A DNA stretch of 16,152 bases from JABFRZ01 sp036376275 (lineage in GTDB: Bacteria > Planctomycetota > UBA1135 > GCA-002686595), in assembly GCA_036376275.1 (NCBI GenBank), contig DASVAP010000102.1, positions 1-16,152 on the forward strand, written 5' to 3'. Shown here one piece after another: positions 1 through 6,210 of the stretch; within the stretch, counting starts at the first letter, position 1; each line of letters opens with the position of its first letter. The position numbers and the translations under genes were made by a program. Below the pieces are notes generated by a model. The model worked only from the letters and a program-made list of their open reading frames with translations. It was not told the DNA's origin and ran no database searches.

Positions 1-14
1 GCCCTCCGCGTCAT

Positions 15-68
15 CCCTCCGCGCCTCCGCGTTTCGCCGAGAGAGGAGAACCGCGGAGGCGCGGAGGG
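15..68. repeat. Perfect 17-bp inverted repeat in CGCGGAGG-rich intergenic DNA
   Basis: Bases 15-31 (CCCTCCGCGCCTCCGCG) are the exact reverse complement of 52-68, separated by 20 bases. Further CGCGGAG units follow at about 74-99, so the block is built from short CTCCGCG/CGCGGAG words in both orientations. It could fold into a very stable hairpin and might end transcription from a gene left of the window. There is no T-tract, and the word-like composition looks more like a dispersed intergenic repeat than a classical terminator. The symmetry is seen directly; the role is inferred. Confidence 0.7.
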
Positions 69-104
69 GAAGACGCGGAGAGCGCGGAGAAGAGGGAGAG
101 AAGA

Positions 105-122
105 GCCAGGCTGGAGCCTGGC
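105..122. promoter_or_regulatory. 18-bp palindrome upstream of the sigma-factor fusion gene
   Basis: GCCAGGCT at 105-112 and AGCCTGGC at 115-122 are perfect inverted repeats around a GG centre. The element lies 62 bp upstream of the ATG at 185. It could be an operator or a leader hairpin for that gene. No convincing -35/-10 pair was found beside it, so the regulatory role is inferred from symmetry and position only. Confidence 0.35.
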
Positions 123-184
123 GGTCCCAGGGGGAATCCCAGCTTTCCTGAACCGTCGCGGGCCTCCTGGCGCCAAGTAGCGGC

Positions 185-3100
185 ATGACCGGCGAGCTCG
201 AGCGCGCCTTCCTGGAGTTCCGCGAGCGCGGGGACGCGCGTGCGATGGCGCGGGTGTTCGATGGCACGGCGCAGGAGCTCCTGCTCGTGGCGGCGAACCT
301 GGCGCGGCGCGGCGGGGAGGCCGAGGAGCTCGTGCAGGAGACGTACCTCGAGGCGCTGCGCCGCCCACAGGGCTGGGACGCGGCGCGGCCCCTGCTCCCC
401 TGGCTGCTCGGGATCCTGGTGCAGAAGCAGCGCGCGGCGCGGCGCCAGCGCGCGGAGCAGCACGCGCGCGAGCGCGACCTGGAGGCGGCGGAAGAACATG
501 TGGCCCGTTCCAGCCCGCTGGGCGCCGCCGAGGACGCCGATCTGGCCCTGCACCTCGACTCCGCTCTGCGGGCCCTGCCCGAGGCCTACCGCGCCTGCCT
601 GACGCTGCGGCTCGTGCACGGTCTCGAGCCGGTGCAGATCGCGCACGCGCTCGGTCGGCCGCTCGAGACGGTGCGCACGCAGCTACGGCGCGGCAAGGAG
701 CTCCTGCGCGCGGCCCTGCCGCGCAGCCTGGCAGGCCTGATCGCGCTCGACGTGGAGGGGACGAGCGCGCTGCGTCGGCAGGTGCTGGAGGAAGCGGGCA
801 GGATCGCCGCGGGCTCGACGCTCGCGGTCACCGGAGGAGCGCTGGTCGTGATGAAGAAGCTCGGAGCTGCGGTGCTGGTGCTGGTCGGGGCCGGTTTCCT
901 CTGGTGGCAGCGGAGCGCACAGGGCGGCGGCGCAGGAACGGACGCCCCTGCCCCGCTCCCGCTGGCGGAGCTGGCGAGCCCCGCCGCCGAGCTCTCCCGT
1001 GCTCCGACCCCGCGCGAGCCGAGCGCGCGCGAGGCGGTCGCGTCAACGCCGCCGAGCGCGGCCCTCGCGGGCGGCGGCGCCGAGCTCCTGTGCCGCGTGC
1101 GCTGGGACTCCGACGGGACGCCCGCGGCCGGCGTGGCGCTCGAGCTCCGGCACGCGGCCTTCGGCCCGGTCACGCCGCTGCCGCGGGCCACGAGCGATGC
1201 CGAAGGCCTCGCGCGCTTCCCCGCTCTCCCGGCCGGCGACGTCCTGGTCCAGGCCGATCGCGGCGGGGATGCCGAGGCGACGCTCGTGGCCGGGGCCAAC
1301 GAGCTCGAGCTGCGCATCCCGCGCGGGCTCGAGGTCGCGGGCGTCGTGCTCGACTCGCGCGATCTGCCCGTGGCCGGAGCGGAGCTGTGGATCTCGGGCC
1401 ATCCCTTCGACGAGGGCTGTGGGCAGTGGGTCGCGGGCACCGGCGCCGATGGGCGCTTCCTCCTGCGCGACGTGGGCACGGGACGCGCCCTGACTGCACG
1501 CGCGCCGGGACGCCCGCCCGAGCCGGGGATCCGGATCGAGGGACAGCCGGGCGAGCGCATCGAGGTGACGCTGCGCGTCGGCGGCGCGGGCTCGAGCGTG
1601 GCCGGGGTCGTGCGCGACTCGCAGGGCGCGCCGGTCGCCGGGGCGCAGGTCTTCCTGGGCTACCGGCTGGATGGCCGGTACTCGAGCAGCGCGGGCGTGA
1701 GCCAGCTCTTCGGTCCCCCGCCCGAGGGCGCGACGACGGACGCGAGCGGCCGCTTCGAGGCGCACGCCGTCACGACCCGTCACCCGCTGCCCGTGTGGGC
1801 CTGCGCCGAGGGCTTCGCGGTGTGGCACGGGGAAGTCCCCGTGCACGAGTCCGGGACCTGGGTCGAGATCGAGCTGGTGCCCGCCGTCCGGGTCCACGGC
1901 GTCGTGCGCGACGACTCCGACCGCCCGATCGCAGGCGTCGAGGTCCTGGCGCTGCCGGCCGGGGTGGATCCGCGCTCGGCCCTCGACTACGGGCCGGGAT
2001 GGTCCGAGGCCCAGAGCTGGAGCGCGACCGACGGGTCGTTCCGGCTCGAGCGCGTTCCCCCGGGACCGACGGTGCTCCTCGCGCGCGGCCAGGACGGCGA
2101 GGCGCGCGCCGAGGTCGAGCTCGTCGCCGGCGAGGCGCGGCGCTGGGACGCACGCCTCGAGAGCGGCGGCGAGATCGCGGGAATGGTCGTGGACGAGGCC
2201 GGCACGCCGCTCGCGGGCCTGGAGGTCTTCGCGAGCGCCGGTGACGAGGGCGAGGCGCGCTCGAACCTGCGCGCGGAGACCGACGCCGCGGGCGAGTTCC
2301 GCCTGGGCGGGGCCGTGCGCGAGCGCTACCTGCTGCGCGTGCGCGAGCCGAAGGCGCTGCTCGACGCGCCGCTCTATCACGACGGGGTCGCACCCGGCAC
2401 GGAGGCGCTGGAGCTGGTGTTCCCGGAGCGCAACCGCGCCAGCGCGCGCTTCGAGGGGCGGCTGCTGGATGCCGAGGGGGCGCCGTTCCCGCTCGAGCGG
2501 CTCGAGCTGCGCCGGATCGAGCCCGACAGCACCCTGCGCACGGGCTCGCACCGCCCGCGCACGACGGACGGGCGCTTCACGACGGAGCTCGTGCCAGCGG
2601 GGCGCTACGTGCTCGCGACCTCGAGCCCCGCGGCCGGCCGCTGGACGATCGGCACCTTCGAGCTCGCCGCCGGAGAGGTGCGCGACATCGGCACGCATGC
2701 CTGCCCGGCGCCGGGCCGCATCGCCTGCGAGGTGCTGGACGTGGACGGCGCACCGCTCCTGGAGGGCGAGGTCTGGGCGCTGGGGGACGACAGCGAGATG
2801 GGGTACTCGGCGCGCATCGTGGACGGCCGAGGCACGACTGGCCCGGTGCCGCCCGGCGTCTACTGGATCGGCTTCGAGGGCTACGAGCAGCCGCTCGTGC
2901 GCAACCGCGTCGAGGTCCGGGCCGGCGAGGTCGCGCACACCGTCCTGCGCCTGCCGCGCGCACTCCCGCGCTGGATCCAGACCCCGGCCGCGCCGGGGCG
3001 GAGCTTCCTGCGCTTCGTCTGGGAGTGGCGCCGCGAGGGCGAGCTCGTGAACCGCCACGGCTCCGTGATCGGGCCCGGACCGCAGCGACCGCTGGAGATG

Positions 3101-3235
3101 TGGCTCGTCCCCGGGCGCTACGAGGTCGTGTTCACGCTCGAGGATGGCCGCAGCACGACCACGAGCTTCGAGGTGAGCCCTGCCACGACCGGACCCGAGT
3201 CGGCCGTGATCCTGCGCTCGCCGCTCGATCCGTGA
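185..3235 (+). CDS. ECF-like sigma-70 factor fused through a membrane segment to carboxypeptidase-regulatory-like repeats
   Basis: This is a 1016-residue fusion. Residues about 25-80 resemble sigma region 2, with the core-binding-helix pattern EAEELVQETYLEALRR at 45-60. Residues about 120-178 resemble region 4 (LPEAYRACLTLRLVHG, then a helix-turn-helix ending near TVRTQLRRGKELL). Lys224-Lys225 precede a hydrophobic stretch at 226-241 ending in WWQR. This predicts one membrane span with the sigma domains inside and the rest outside. A Pro/Ala/Ser-rich linker (about 246-295) leads to seven or eight beta-sandwich repeats starting near 300, 382, 470, 568, 662, 754, 843 and, degenerate, 935. Most carry a G-x-V-x-D....P-x-A-G-x-x-V core and TDA-G-x-F later, as in carboxypeptidase-regulatory-like domains. 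No separate anti-sigma gene is adjacent, so the fused exterior may sense a signal and control release of the sigma part. The ATG at 185 lacks a clear Shine-Dalgarno. The fusion is clear; the signalling model is inference. Confidence 0.9.
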   Translation: MTGELERAFLEFRERGDARAMARVFDGTAQELLLVAANLARRGGEAEELVQETYLEALRRPQGWDAARPLLPWLLGILVQKQRAARRQRAEQHARERDLEAAEEHVARSSPLGAAEDADLALHLDSALRALPEAYRACLTLRLVHGLEPVQIAHALGRPLETVRTQLRRGKELLRAALPRSLAGLIALDVEGTSALRRQVLEEAGRIAAGSTLAVTGGALVVMKKLGAAVLVLVGAGFLWWQRSAQGGGAGTDAPAPLPLAELASPAAELSRAPTPREPSAREAVASTPPSAALAGGGAELLCRVRWDSDGTPAAGVALELRHAAFGPVTPLPRATSDAEGLARFPALPAGDVLVQADRGGDAEATLVAGANELELRIPRGLEVAGVVLDSRDLPVAGAELWISGHPFDEGCGQWVAGTGADGRFLLRDVGTGRALTARAPGRPPEPGIRIEGQPGERIEVTLRVGGAGSSVAGVVRDSQGAPVAGAQVFLGYRLDGRYSSSAGVSQLFGPPPEGATTDASGRFEAHAVTTRHPLPVWACAEGFAVWHGEVPVHESGTWVEIELVPAVRVHGVVRDDSDRPIAGVEVLALPAGVDPRSALDYGPGWSEAQSWSATDGSFRLERVPPGPTVLLARGQDGEARAEVELVAGEARRWDARLESGGEIAGMVVDEAGTPLAGLEVFASAGDEGEARSNLRAETDAAGEFRLGGAVRERYLLRVREPKALLDAPLYHDGVAPGTEALELVFPERNRASARFEGRLLDAEGAPFPLERLELRRIEPDSTLRTGSHRPRTTDGRFTTELVPAGRYVLATSSPAAGRWTIGTFELAAGEVRDIGTHACPAPGRIACEVLDVDGAPLLEGEVWALGDDSEMGYSARIVDGRGTTGPVPPGVYWIGFEGYEQPLVRNRVEVRAGEVAHTVLRLPRALPRWIQTPAAPGRSFLRFVWEWRREGELVNRHGSVIGPGPQRPLEMWLVPGRYEVVFTLEDGRSTTTSFEVSPATTGPESAVILRSPLDP

Positions 3236-3244
3236 GCGTGCGCC

Positions 3245-3267
3245 CTGAGGCGCCGGACGCGCCTCAG
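3245..3267. terminator. Hairpin between convergent genes
   Basis: CTGAGGCGC (3245-3253) and GCGCCTCAG (3259-3267) form a perfect 9-bp stem with a 5-base loop. It begins 9 bases after the sigma-fusion stop and contains the stop codon of the minus-strand membrane protein (3264-3266). The placement between two converging genes suggests a bidirectional terminator. There is no U-tract in either direction, so efficient intrinsic termination is not certain. Confidence 0.55.
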
Positions 3268-3800
3268 CTCGCGCGCCTCGTCCCCAGCGCCAGCACCAGC
3301 ATCCCGGGCGCCCAGGCGGCGGCCCAGGCGGCGAGCTGGAGCGCGTAGTTGCGCCCCTCCGCGGGCGTCGGGCCCCACAGGAGGTCGAGCACGAGATAGA
3401 ACGCGATCCCGCTGCCCACGGCCGCGGCCGTGCCGCGCGCGGCGATCGCGGGCCAGGAGCGCGGGGTCGGGGCGAGCCAGCGGCCCTCGAGCAGCGCCAT
3501 GACGAGCCAGGTGACGACCCACGCGGCGGGGATGGCGACCGGGTCGACGCGCGGGCCGAGGGCCAGGACCAGGGCGTAGTAGGCGAGCGCGCCGGCGGTG
3601 CCGGCAAGGGTGCCGATCGGGAGACCGCGCAGGAGGCGGCCCGAGGCGGCGCCGAGCGCTCCGCCGACGGCAGTCAGCAGGGCGGCGCCGTGGATCACGC
3701 CGGCGGCGATGCCGCGGCAGGCCTCGAAGGTGGCCCAGACCCAGTCGCCGAGCGTCGCGGTCGCGGCGACGACCAGGATCCCGAGGAGGATCTTCGGCAT
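3264..3800 (-). CDS. Hypothetical polytopic membrane protein (six predicted helices)
   Basis: The protein has 178 residues from the ATG at 3800 (MPKILLGILVV...). Hydrophobic segments lie at about 4-21, 31-50, 61-83, 90-106, 122-140 and 155-171, so six membrane helices are likely. Short basic or proline-containing loops separate them, and a basic GTRRAS tail ends the protein. I do not recognise a family and see no catalytic motif. The frame extends upstream to a GTG at 3878, but that start lies inside a strong hairpin (3864-3897) and would only add a 26-residue Ala/Pro-rich segment before the first helix, so the ATG is preferred. No good Shine-Dalgarno precedes it. It is separated from the upstream secreted-protein gene by the hairpin, so it is probably transcribed on its own or by read-through. 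Confidence 0.75.
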   Translation of the reverse strand: MPKILLGILVVAATATLGDWVWATFEACRGIAAGVIHGAALLTAVGGALGAASGRLLRGLPIGTLAGTAGALAYYALVLALGPRVDPVAIPAAWVVTWLVMALLEGRWLAPTPRSWPAIAARGTAAAVGSGIAFYLVLDLLWGPTPAEGRNYALQLAAWAAAWAPGMLVLALGTRRAS

Positions 3801-3863
3801 GCGGGGGGTCGAGGCGGGGCCCGTTGCTGGTTCGGCAGCGCTCGGAGCGCGCGTCGGAAGCGC

Positions 3864-3897
3864 AGCGAGGGCCGCCACGCGGGTGGCGACCCTCGCT
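3864..3897 (-). terminator. Strong hairpin after the FIMAH-type secreted-protein gene
   Basis: The outer arms AGCGAGGG (3864-3871) and CCCTCGCT (3890-3897) pair perfectly. After one C/A mismatch the inner arms CGCCAC (3873-3878) and GTGGCG (3883-3888) pair around a 4-base loop. On the minus strand it lies about 21 bases beyond the stop at 3919. Only a weak CTTCC follows, so it lacks a proper U-tract. Its size and position still make it the best terminator candidate in the window. Confidence 0.6.
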
Positions 3898-3918
3898 CGA
3901 GCGGCGCGCGGACCTCCC

Positions 3919-4812
3919 CTACTGGCCCTTGCGCGGGGCCAGGTCCGAGAGCCGGCCGGAGCCGAGCAGGTCGATCGCCTGCGTGGCGAGCGTGACGAGC
4001 TGCGCCGCCTCGCTCGGGTCGATCAGGCGGCCGCTGAGCACGCTCACCTTGCCGGCGAAGGCCAGCAGGCTCTGCACGGCGCGGGCGCGCTGGCCGTCCT
4101 GGATGCGGGCCAGGGCCTGGTCGAGCAGGCCGACGAGGCTGCGCTCGACGTCGCGCGGGAGCGCGAGGCCGAGCACGTCCGGCACGAGGGCCAGGCCCAC
4201 CACGTTCGGCGCGTCGGCCGGGAAGACCGTGTTCACGGCGCAGGCGTAGGTGAACGTCAGCGGGTTCGCGGGGTCGAACGGGTTGGCGAGCTCGCCGGCG
4301 CCGGTCCAGTCCATCCCCACCATGCCGCCCGCCTCCGGATCGAGGGCCACGAGGCCGGTCGAGCTGCTCGGCAGGAACACGGGCGAGGTCAGGCCGAAGG
4401 CGCTGAGGTCGCCGGTGAAGCTCACGGCGTAGAACTCGCTCGTCGTGAAGATGCGGCTCTGCGCGTCGAAGGTGCCGGCCGACGAGCCGGGCACGATCTC
4501 GACCGTGATGTCGCCGGTGCTGAACCCGCCCGGCAGGATCAGGGGCTGGACGTGCTGCAGGTAGCTCTCGAAGTGCGCCGTGCCCTGGAACGGGTCGAGG
4601 CGCAGCTCGTAGGTCGTGCTGGTGATGTGGCTCGAGGTGGTGAGCCCGAGGCCGCCGAAGCTCAGCGTGAAGGCGCCCGGGGCCGCCGGGTCCTCGGTGG
4701 TCACGACGGAGAGCGGCTGGGCCGTCTGCAGCTGGGCCGATGCGGCCGCCGCGAGCCCGAGGAGGGCCACGCTGGCCGACACCATCGAACGCTTCGTTCC
4801 AATCGCCTTCAT
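3919..4812 (-). CDS. Secreted protein with a FIMAH-like C-terminal domain
   Basis: The protein has 297 residues from the ATG at 4812. A signal peptide is clear: basic MKAIGTKR, a hydrophobic core, and probable cleavage after A-S-A near residue 26. The middle part (about 40-200) is rich in Gly, Ser, Thr and Phe and looks beta-stranded; it has only one Cys. The C-terminal stretch, about 216-285, contains LLDQALARIQDGQRARAVQS, then a second helix ending at LSGRLIDPSEAAQLV. It matches the helical pattern of the FIMAH domain found in many secreted bacterial proteins. Two ATGs are possible, at 4818 and 4812. GAGG at 4822-4825 is 9 bases from the second but only 3 from the first, so the second is preferred. 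Function is unknown; an extracellular or cell-surface role is inferred. The family call is by motif memory. Confidence 0.8.
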   Translation of the reverse strand: MKAIGTKRSMVSASVALLGLAAAASAQLQTAQPLSVVTTEDPAAPGAFTLSFGGLGLTTSSHITSTTYELRLDPFQGTAHFESYLQHVQPLILPGGFSTGDITVEIVPGSSAGTFDAQSRIFTTSEFYAVSFTGDLSAFGLTSPVFLPSSSTGLVALDPEAGGMVGMDWTGAGELANPFDPANPLTFTYACAVNTVFPADAPNVVGLALVPDVLGLALPRDVERSLVGLLDQALARIQDGQRARAVQSLLAFAGKVSVLSGRLIDPSEAAQLVTLATQAIDLLGSGRLSDLAPRKGQ

Positions 4813-4993
4813 GATCATGAGCCTCGTCGCGGTCTGGTCTGGGGATGGGTTCCGGGCCGGAGCAGCCGGCCGGCTCGCACGGAGCGAGGGCGGGGACGCT
4901 ACCCGATGCTTCCGGAGCACTCCAAGCAGTTCGACCGATCGGACGTGCTTCGGCCTCGTAAGCGCGTCCGGCGCCCGCGCAAAGGGTGCCCGA

Positions 4994-5575
4994 TCAGAGC
5001 CCCTCGATGACCTTGCGGTACTCCGCCAGCGTCCCCAGCCCCGCCTCCGCACGCCACTCGTCGACGCGCGCCGGGTCCTCGAGCGTGTAGGGCTCGAGCT
5101 TCCCGTCCACCTGCCGGAACTGCGTGCCGTAACGCTGCGGCCGGCCACGGTGCATGGCCACGCGGTCGTGCAGGTAGGCGAGGTGCTTCTTCTCGGCCTG
5201 GCCGCGCGCGACGGCGGCCTCGAGCAGCGCCAGGCAGTGCTCCTGGAAGGCCACGTCCTGGTCGGCGTGCTGGACGAGCAGCCAGGCGTTGCCGCTGGCC
5301 TCGGGGCCGACGGCCGCGAGCGTCGGCCAGCCGTGGCGCGCGACGAGGGTCTTCATCCAGGCGGTGTTGTCGGCGTCGATCGCCTCGAGCCGGTGCGCGA
5401 GCTCCATGTCGATCGTGCCGCCGCTCATCAGCGCGCGGCGCGCCTCCTGGTCGACCTCGACGCGGCGCGCCAGCTCGGCGCGCTGCTGCGGCCAGTCCGC
5501 GGGCCCGCGCGGGGCCGCGCAGGCCGGTGCCAGCAGCGCGAGGAGCGCGCCGGCGAGCGCGCGCACGGCGCTCAC
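4994..5575 (-). CDS. DUF6624-type putative lipoprotein
   Basis: The protein has 193 residues from a GTG at 5575. The N-terminus has a short hydrophobic segment ending L-A-P-A-C19, a weak lipobox, so membrane anchoring is possible but a plain signal peptide cannot be excluded. The remainder matches the DUF6624 pattern: an initial basic/acidic helix with DQEARR, then NTAWMKTLVARHGWP (70-84), WLLVQHADQD (98-107), HLAYLHDRV (131-139) and PQRYGTQ (146-152). Several His and Asp residues in these motifs are the conserved hallmark of the family, whose biochemical role is not established. The GTG overlaps the TGA of the rhodanese gene as GTGA, so the two are co-transcribed and probably translationally coupled. 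The domain call is made with good confidence; the function is unknown. Confidence 0.85.
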   Translation of the reverse strand: MSAVRALAGALLALLAPACAAPRGPADWPQQRAELARRVEVDQEARRALMSGGTIDMELAHRLEAIDADNTAWMKTLVARHGWPTLAAVGPEASGNAWLLVQHADQDVAFQEHCLALLEAAVARGQAEKKHLAYLHDRVAMHRGRPQRYGTQFRQVDGKLEPYTLEDPARVDEWRAEAGLGTLAEYRKVIEGL

Positions 5576-6000
5576 TTCGCGCCGAGCTCCTTCCAGGAGC
5601 GGCCCGGCTCGGGCGTGCGCGCGGTGTCCAGGCCGCAGGCGATCCAGCCGGGCTCGACCACGTTGCCGGACATGTCGGTGGCGCTGTGCATGCCGCCGGA
5701 CATGTTGACCAGGTCGCGGTAGCCCTCGCGCTCGAGCAGCTCGCAGGCGCGCGCCGAGCGGCCGCCGGACTTGCAGCCGAAGACGATCTTCGTGGCCGGC
5801 GCGAAGTGGCGCTTGACCGCGGCGACGAACTCGGGGTTGGGCAGCATGCCCTGGTTCGTCATGAACAGGATCGGGATGTTGTAGGAGCCCGGCACGTGGC
5901 TCTGCTCGAACTCCTGCACGGTGCGCACGTCGACGTAGACGTAGCCGGAGTCGGACAGGAGCTGCTGGACGGCGTTGGGGTCTTGGGTCTGATACGGCAT
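5572..6000 (-). CDS. Single-domain rhodanese-like sulfurtransferase
   Basis: The protein has 142 residues from the ATG at 6000, which suits a compact single-domain rhodanese. It has the entry motif YVDVRTVQEFEQSHVPGSYN (about 22-41), a substrate-side segment NQGMLPNPEF, and the active-site loop C76-KSGGRS-82 with the catalytic Cys and the Arg of the CxxGxR pattern. NMSGGM (99-104) is the usual strand-turn after the helix. Family knowledge: the Cys carries a persulfide in transfer from thiosulfate or a related donor to a thiol acceptor. There is no signal peptide, so it is cytoplasmic. The pattern resembles the small plant STR18-type and bacterial GlpE-like forms. It is the first gene of a two-gene unit with the DUF6624 lipoprotein, overlapping by 4 bases. 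A TACAAT -10-like box is 10 bases upstream of the ATG. Confidence 0.92.
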   Translation of the reverse strand: MPYQTQDPNAVQQLLSDSGYVYVDVRTVQEFEQSHVPGSYNIPILFMTNQGMLPNPEFVAAVKRHFAPATKIVFGCKSGGRSARACELLEREGYRDLVNMSGGMHSATDMSGNVVEPGWIACGLDTARTPEPGRSWKELGAK

Positions 6001-6010
6001 GGCTGGGCGG

Positions 6011-6016
6011 ATTGTA
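6011..6016 (-). promoter_or_regulatory. -10-like box upstream of the rhodanese gene
   Basis: On the minus strand TACAAT (6016 to 6011) matches the TATAAT -10 consensus at five of six bases and is 10 bases before the ATG. If used, the transcript would have only a few untranslated bases, in keeping with the absence of a Shine-Dalgarno. I see no convincing -35 hexamer 16-18 bases further upstream. Confidence 0.4.
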
Positions 6017-6162
6017 CGGACCGGCGCCCGGGGACCGCACGACCACGAAAGGCGCGAAGGAGCGCCCGACGGTGGATCGGACCGCGCTCGCCCCAGGCTC
6101 TCCCGCGCCGAGGATTCCCCGCCCTCGCGCTGGCCCGCGCATGCATCGCGCCGACGGCCTGT

Positions 6163-6194
6163 GCCGGCAGCAGGATGCACTCTCTGCTGCCGGC
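6163..6194 (-). terminator. Hairpin after the GATase-like gene
   Basis: GCCGGCAGCAG (6163-6173) and CTGCTGCCGGC (6184-6194) form a perfect 11-bp stem with a 10-base loop. On the minus strand it starts about 16 bases beyond the stop at 6211. No U-tract follows. It is probably a terminator or 3'-end stabilising structure between this gene and the rhodanese unit. Confidence 0.55.
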
Positions 6195-6210
6195 GGCAGG
6201 CTGGTTCGCG

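Noticed and set aside
149..184. GAACC motif that might be an ECF -35 element for autoregulation of the sigma fusion
   Set aside because: No matching -10 element at a suitable distance and no other copy in the window to compare.
1043..3607. Long open frame antisense to the sigma-fusion gene
   Set aside because: High GC keeps other frames open. Its translation is rich in Arg and Ala without domain or signal, whereas the plus strand shows clear domains.
3801..3878. N-terminal extension of the membrane protein to the GTG at 3878
   Set aside because: The start lies within a strong hairpin that probably ends the upstream transcript, and the extension is low-complexity Ala/Pro without a Shine-Dalgarno at a useful distance.
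4896..4942. Possible promoter for the FIMAH gene: TTGGAG (4920-4925) and TAGCGT (4896-4901) on the minus strand, with a CCGATCGG palindrome at 4935-4942
   Set aside because: The hexamers match weakly with an 18-base spacer, and an 8-bp palindrome is expected by chance in GC-rich DNA.
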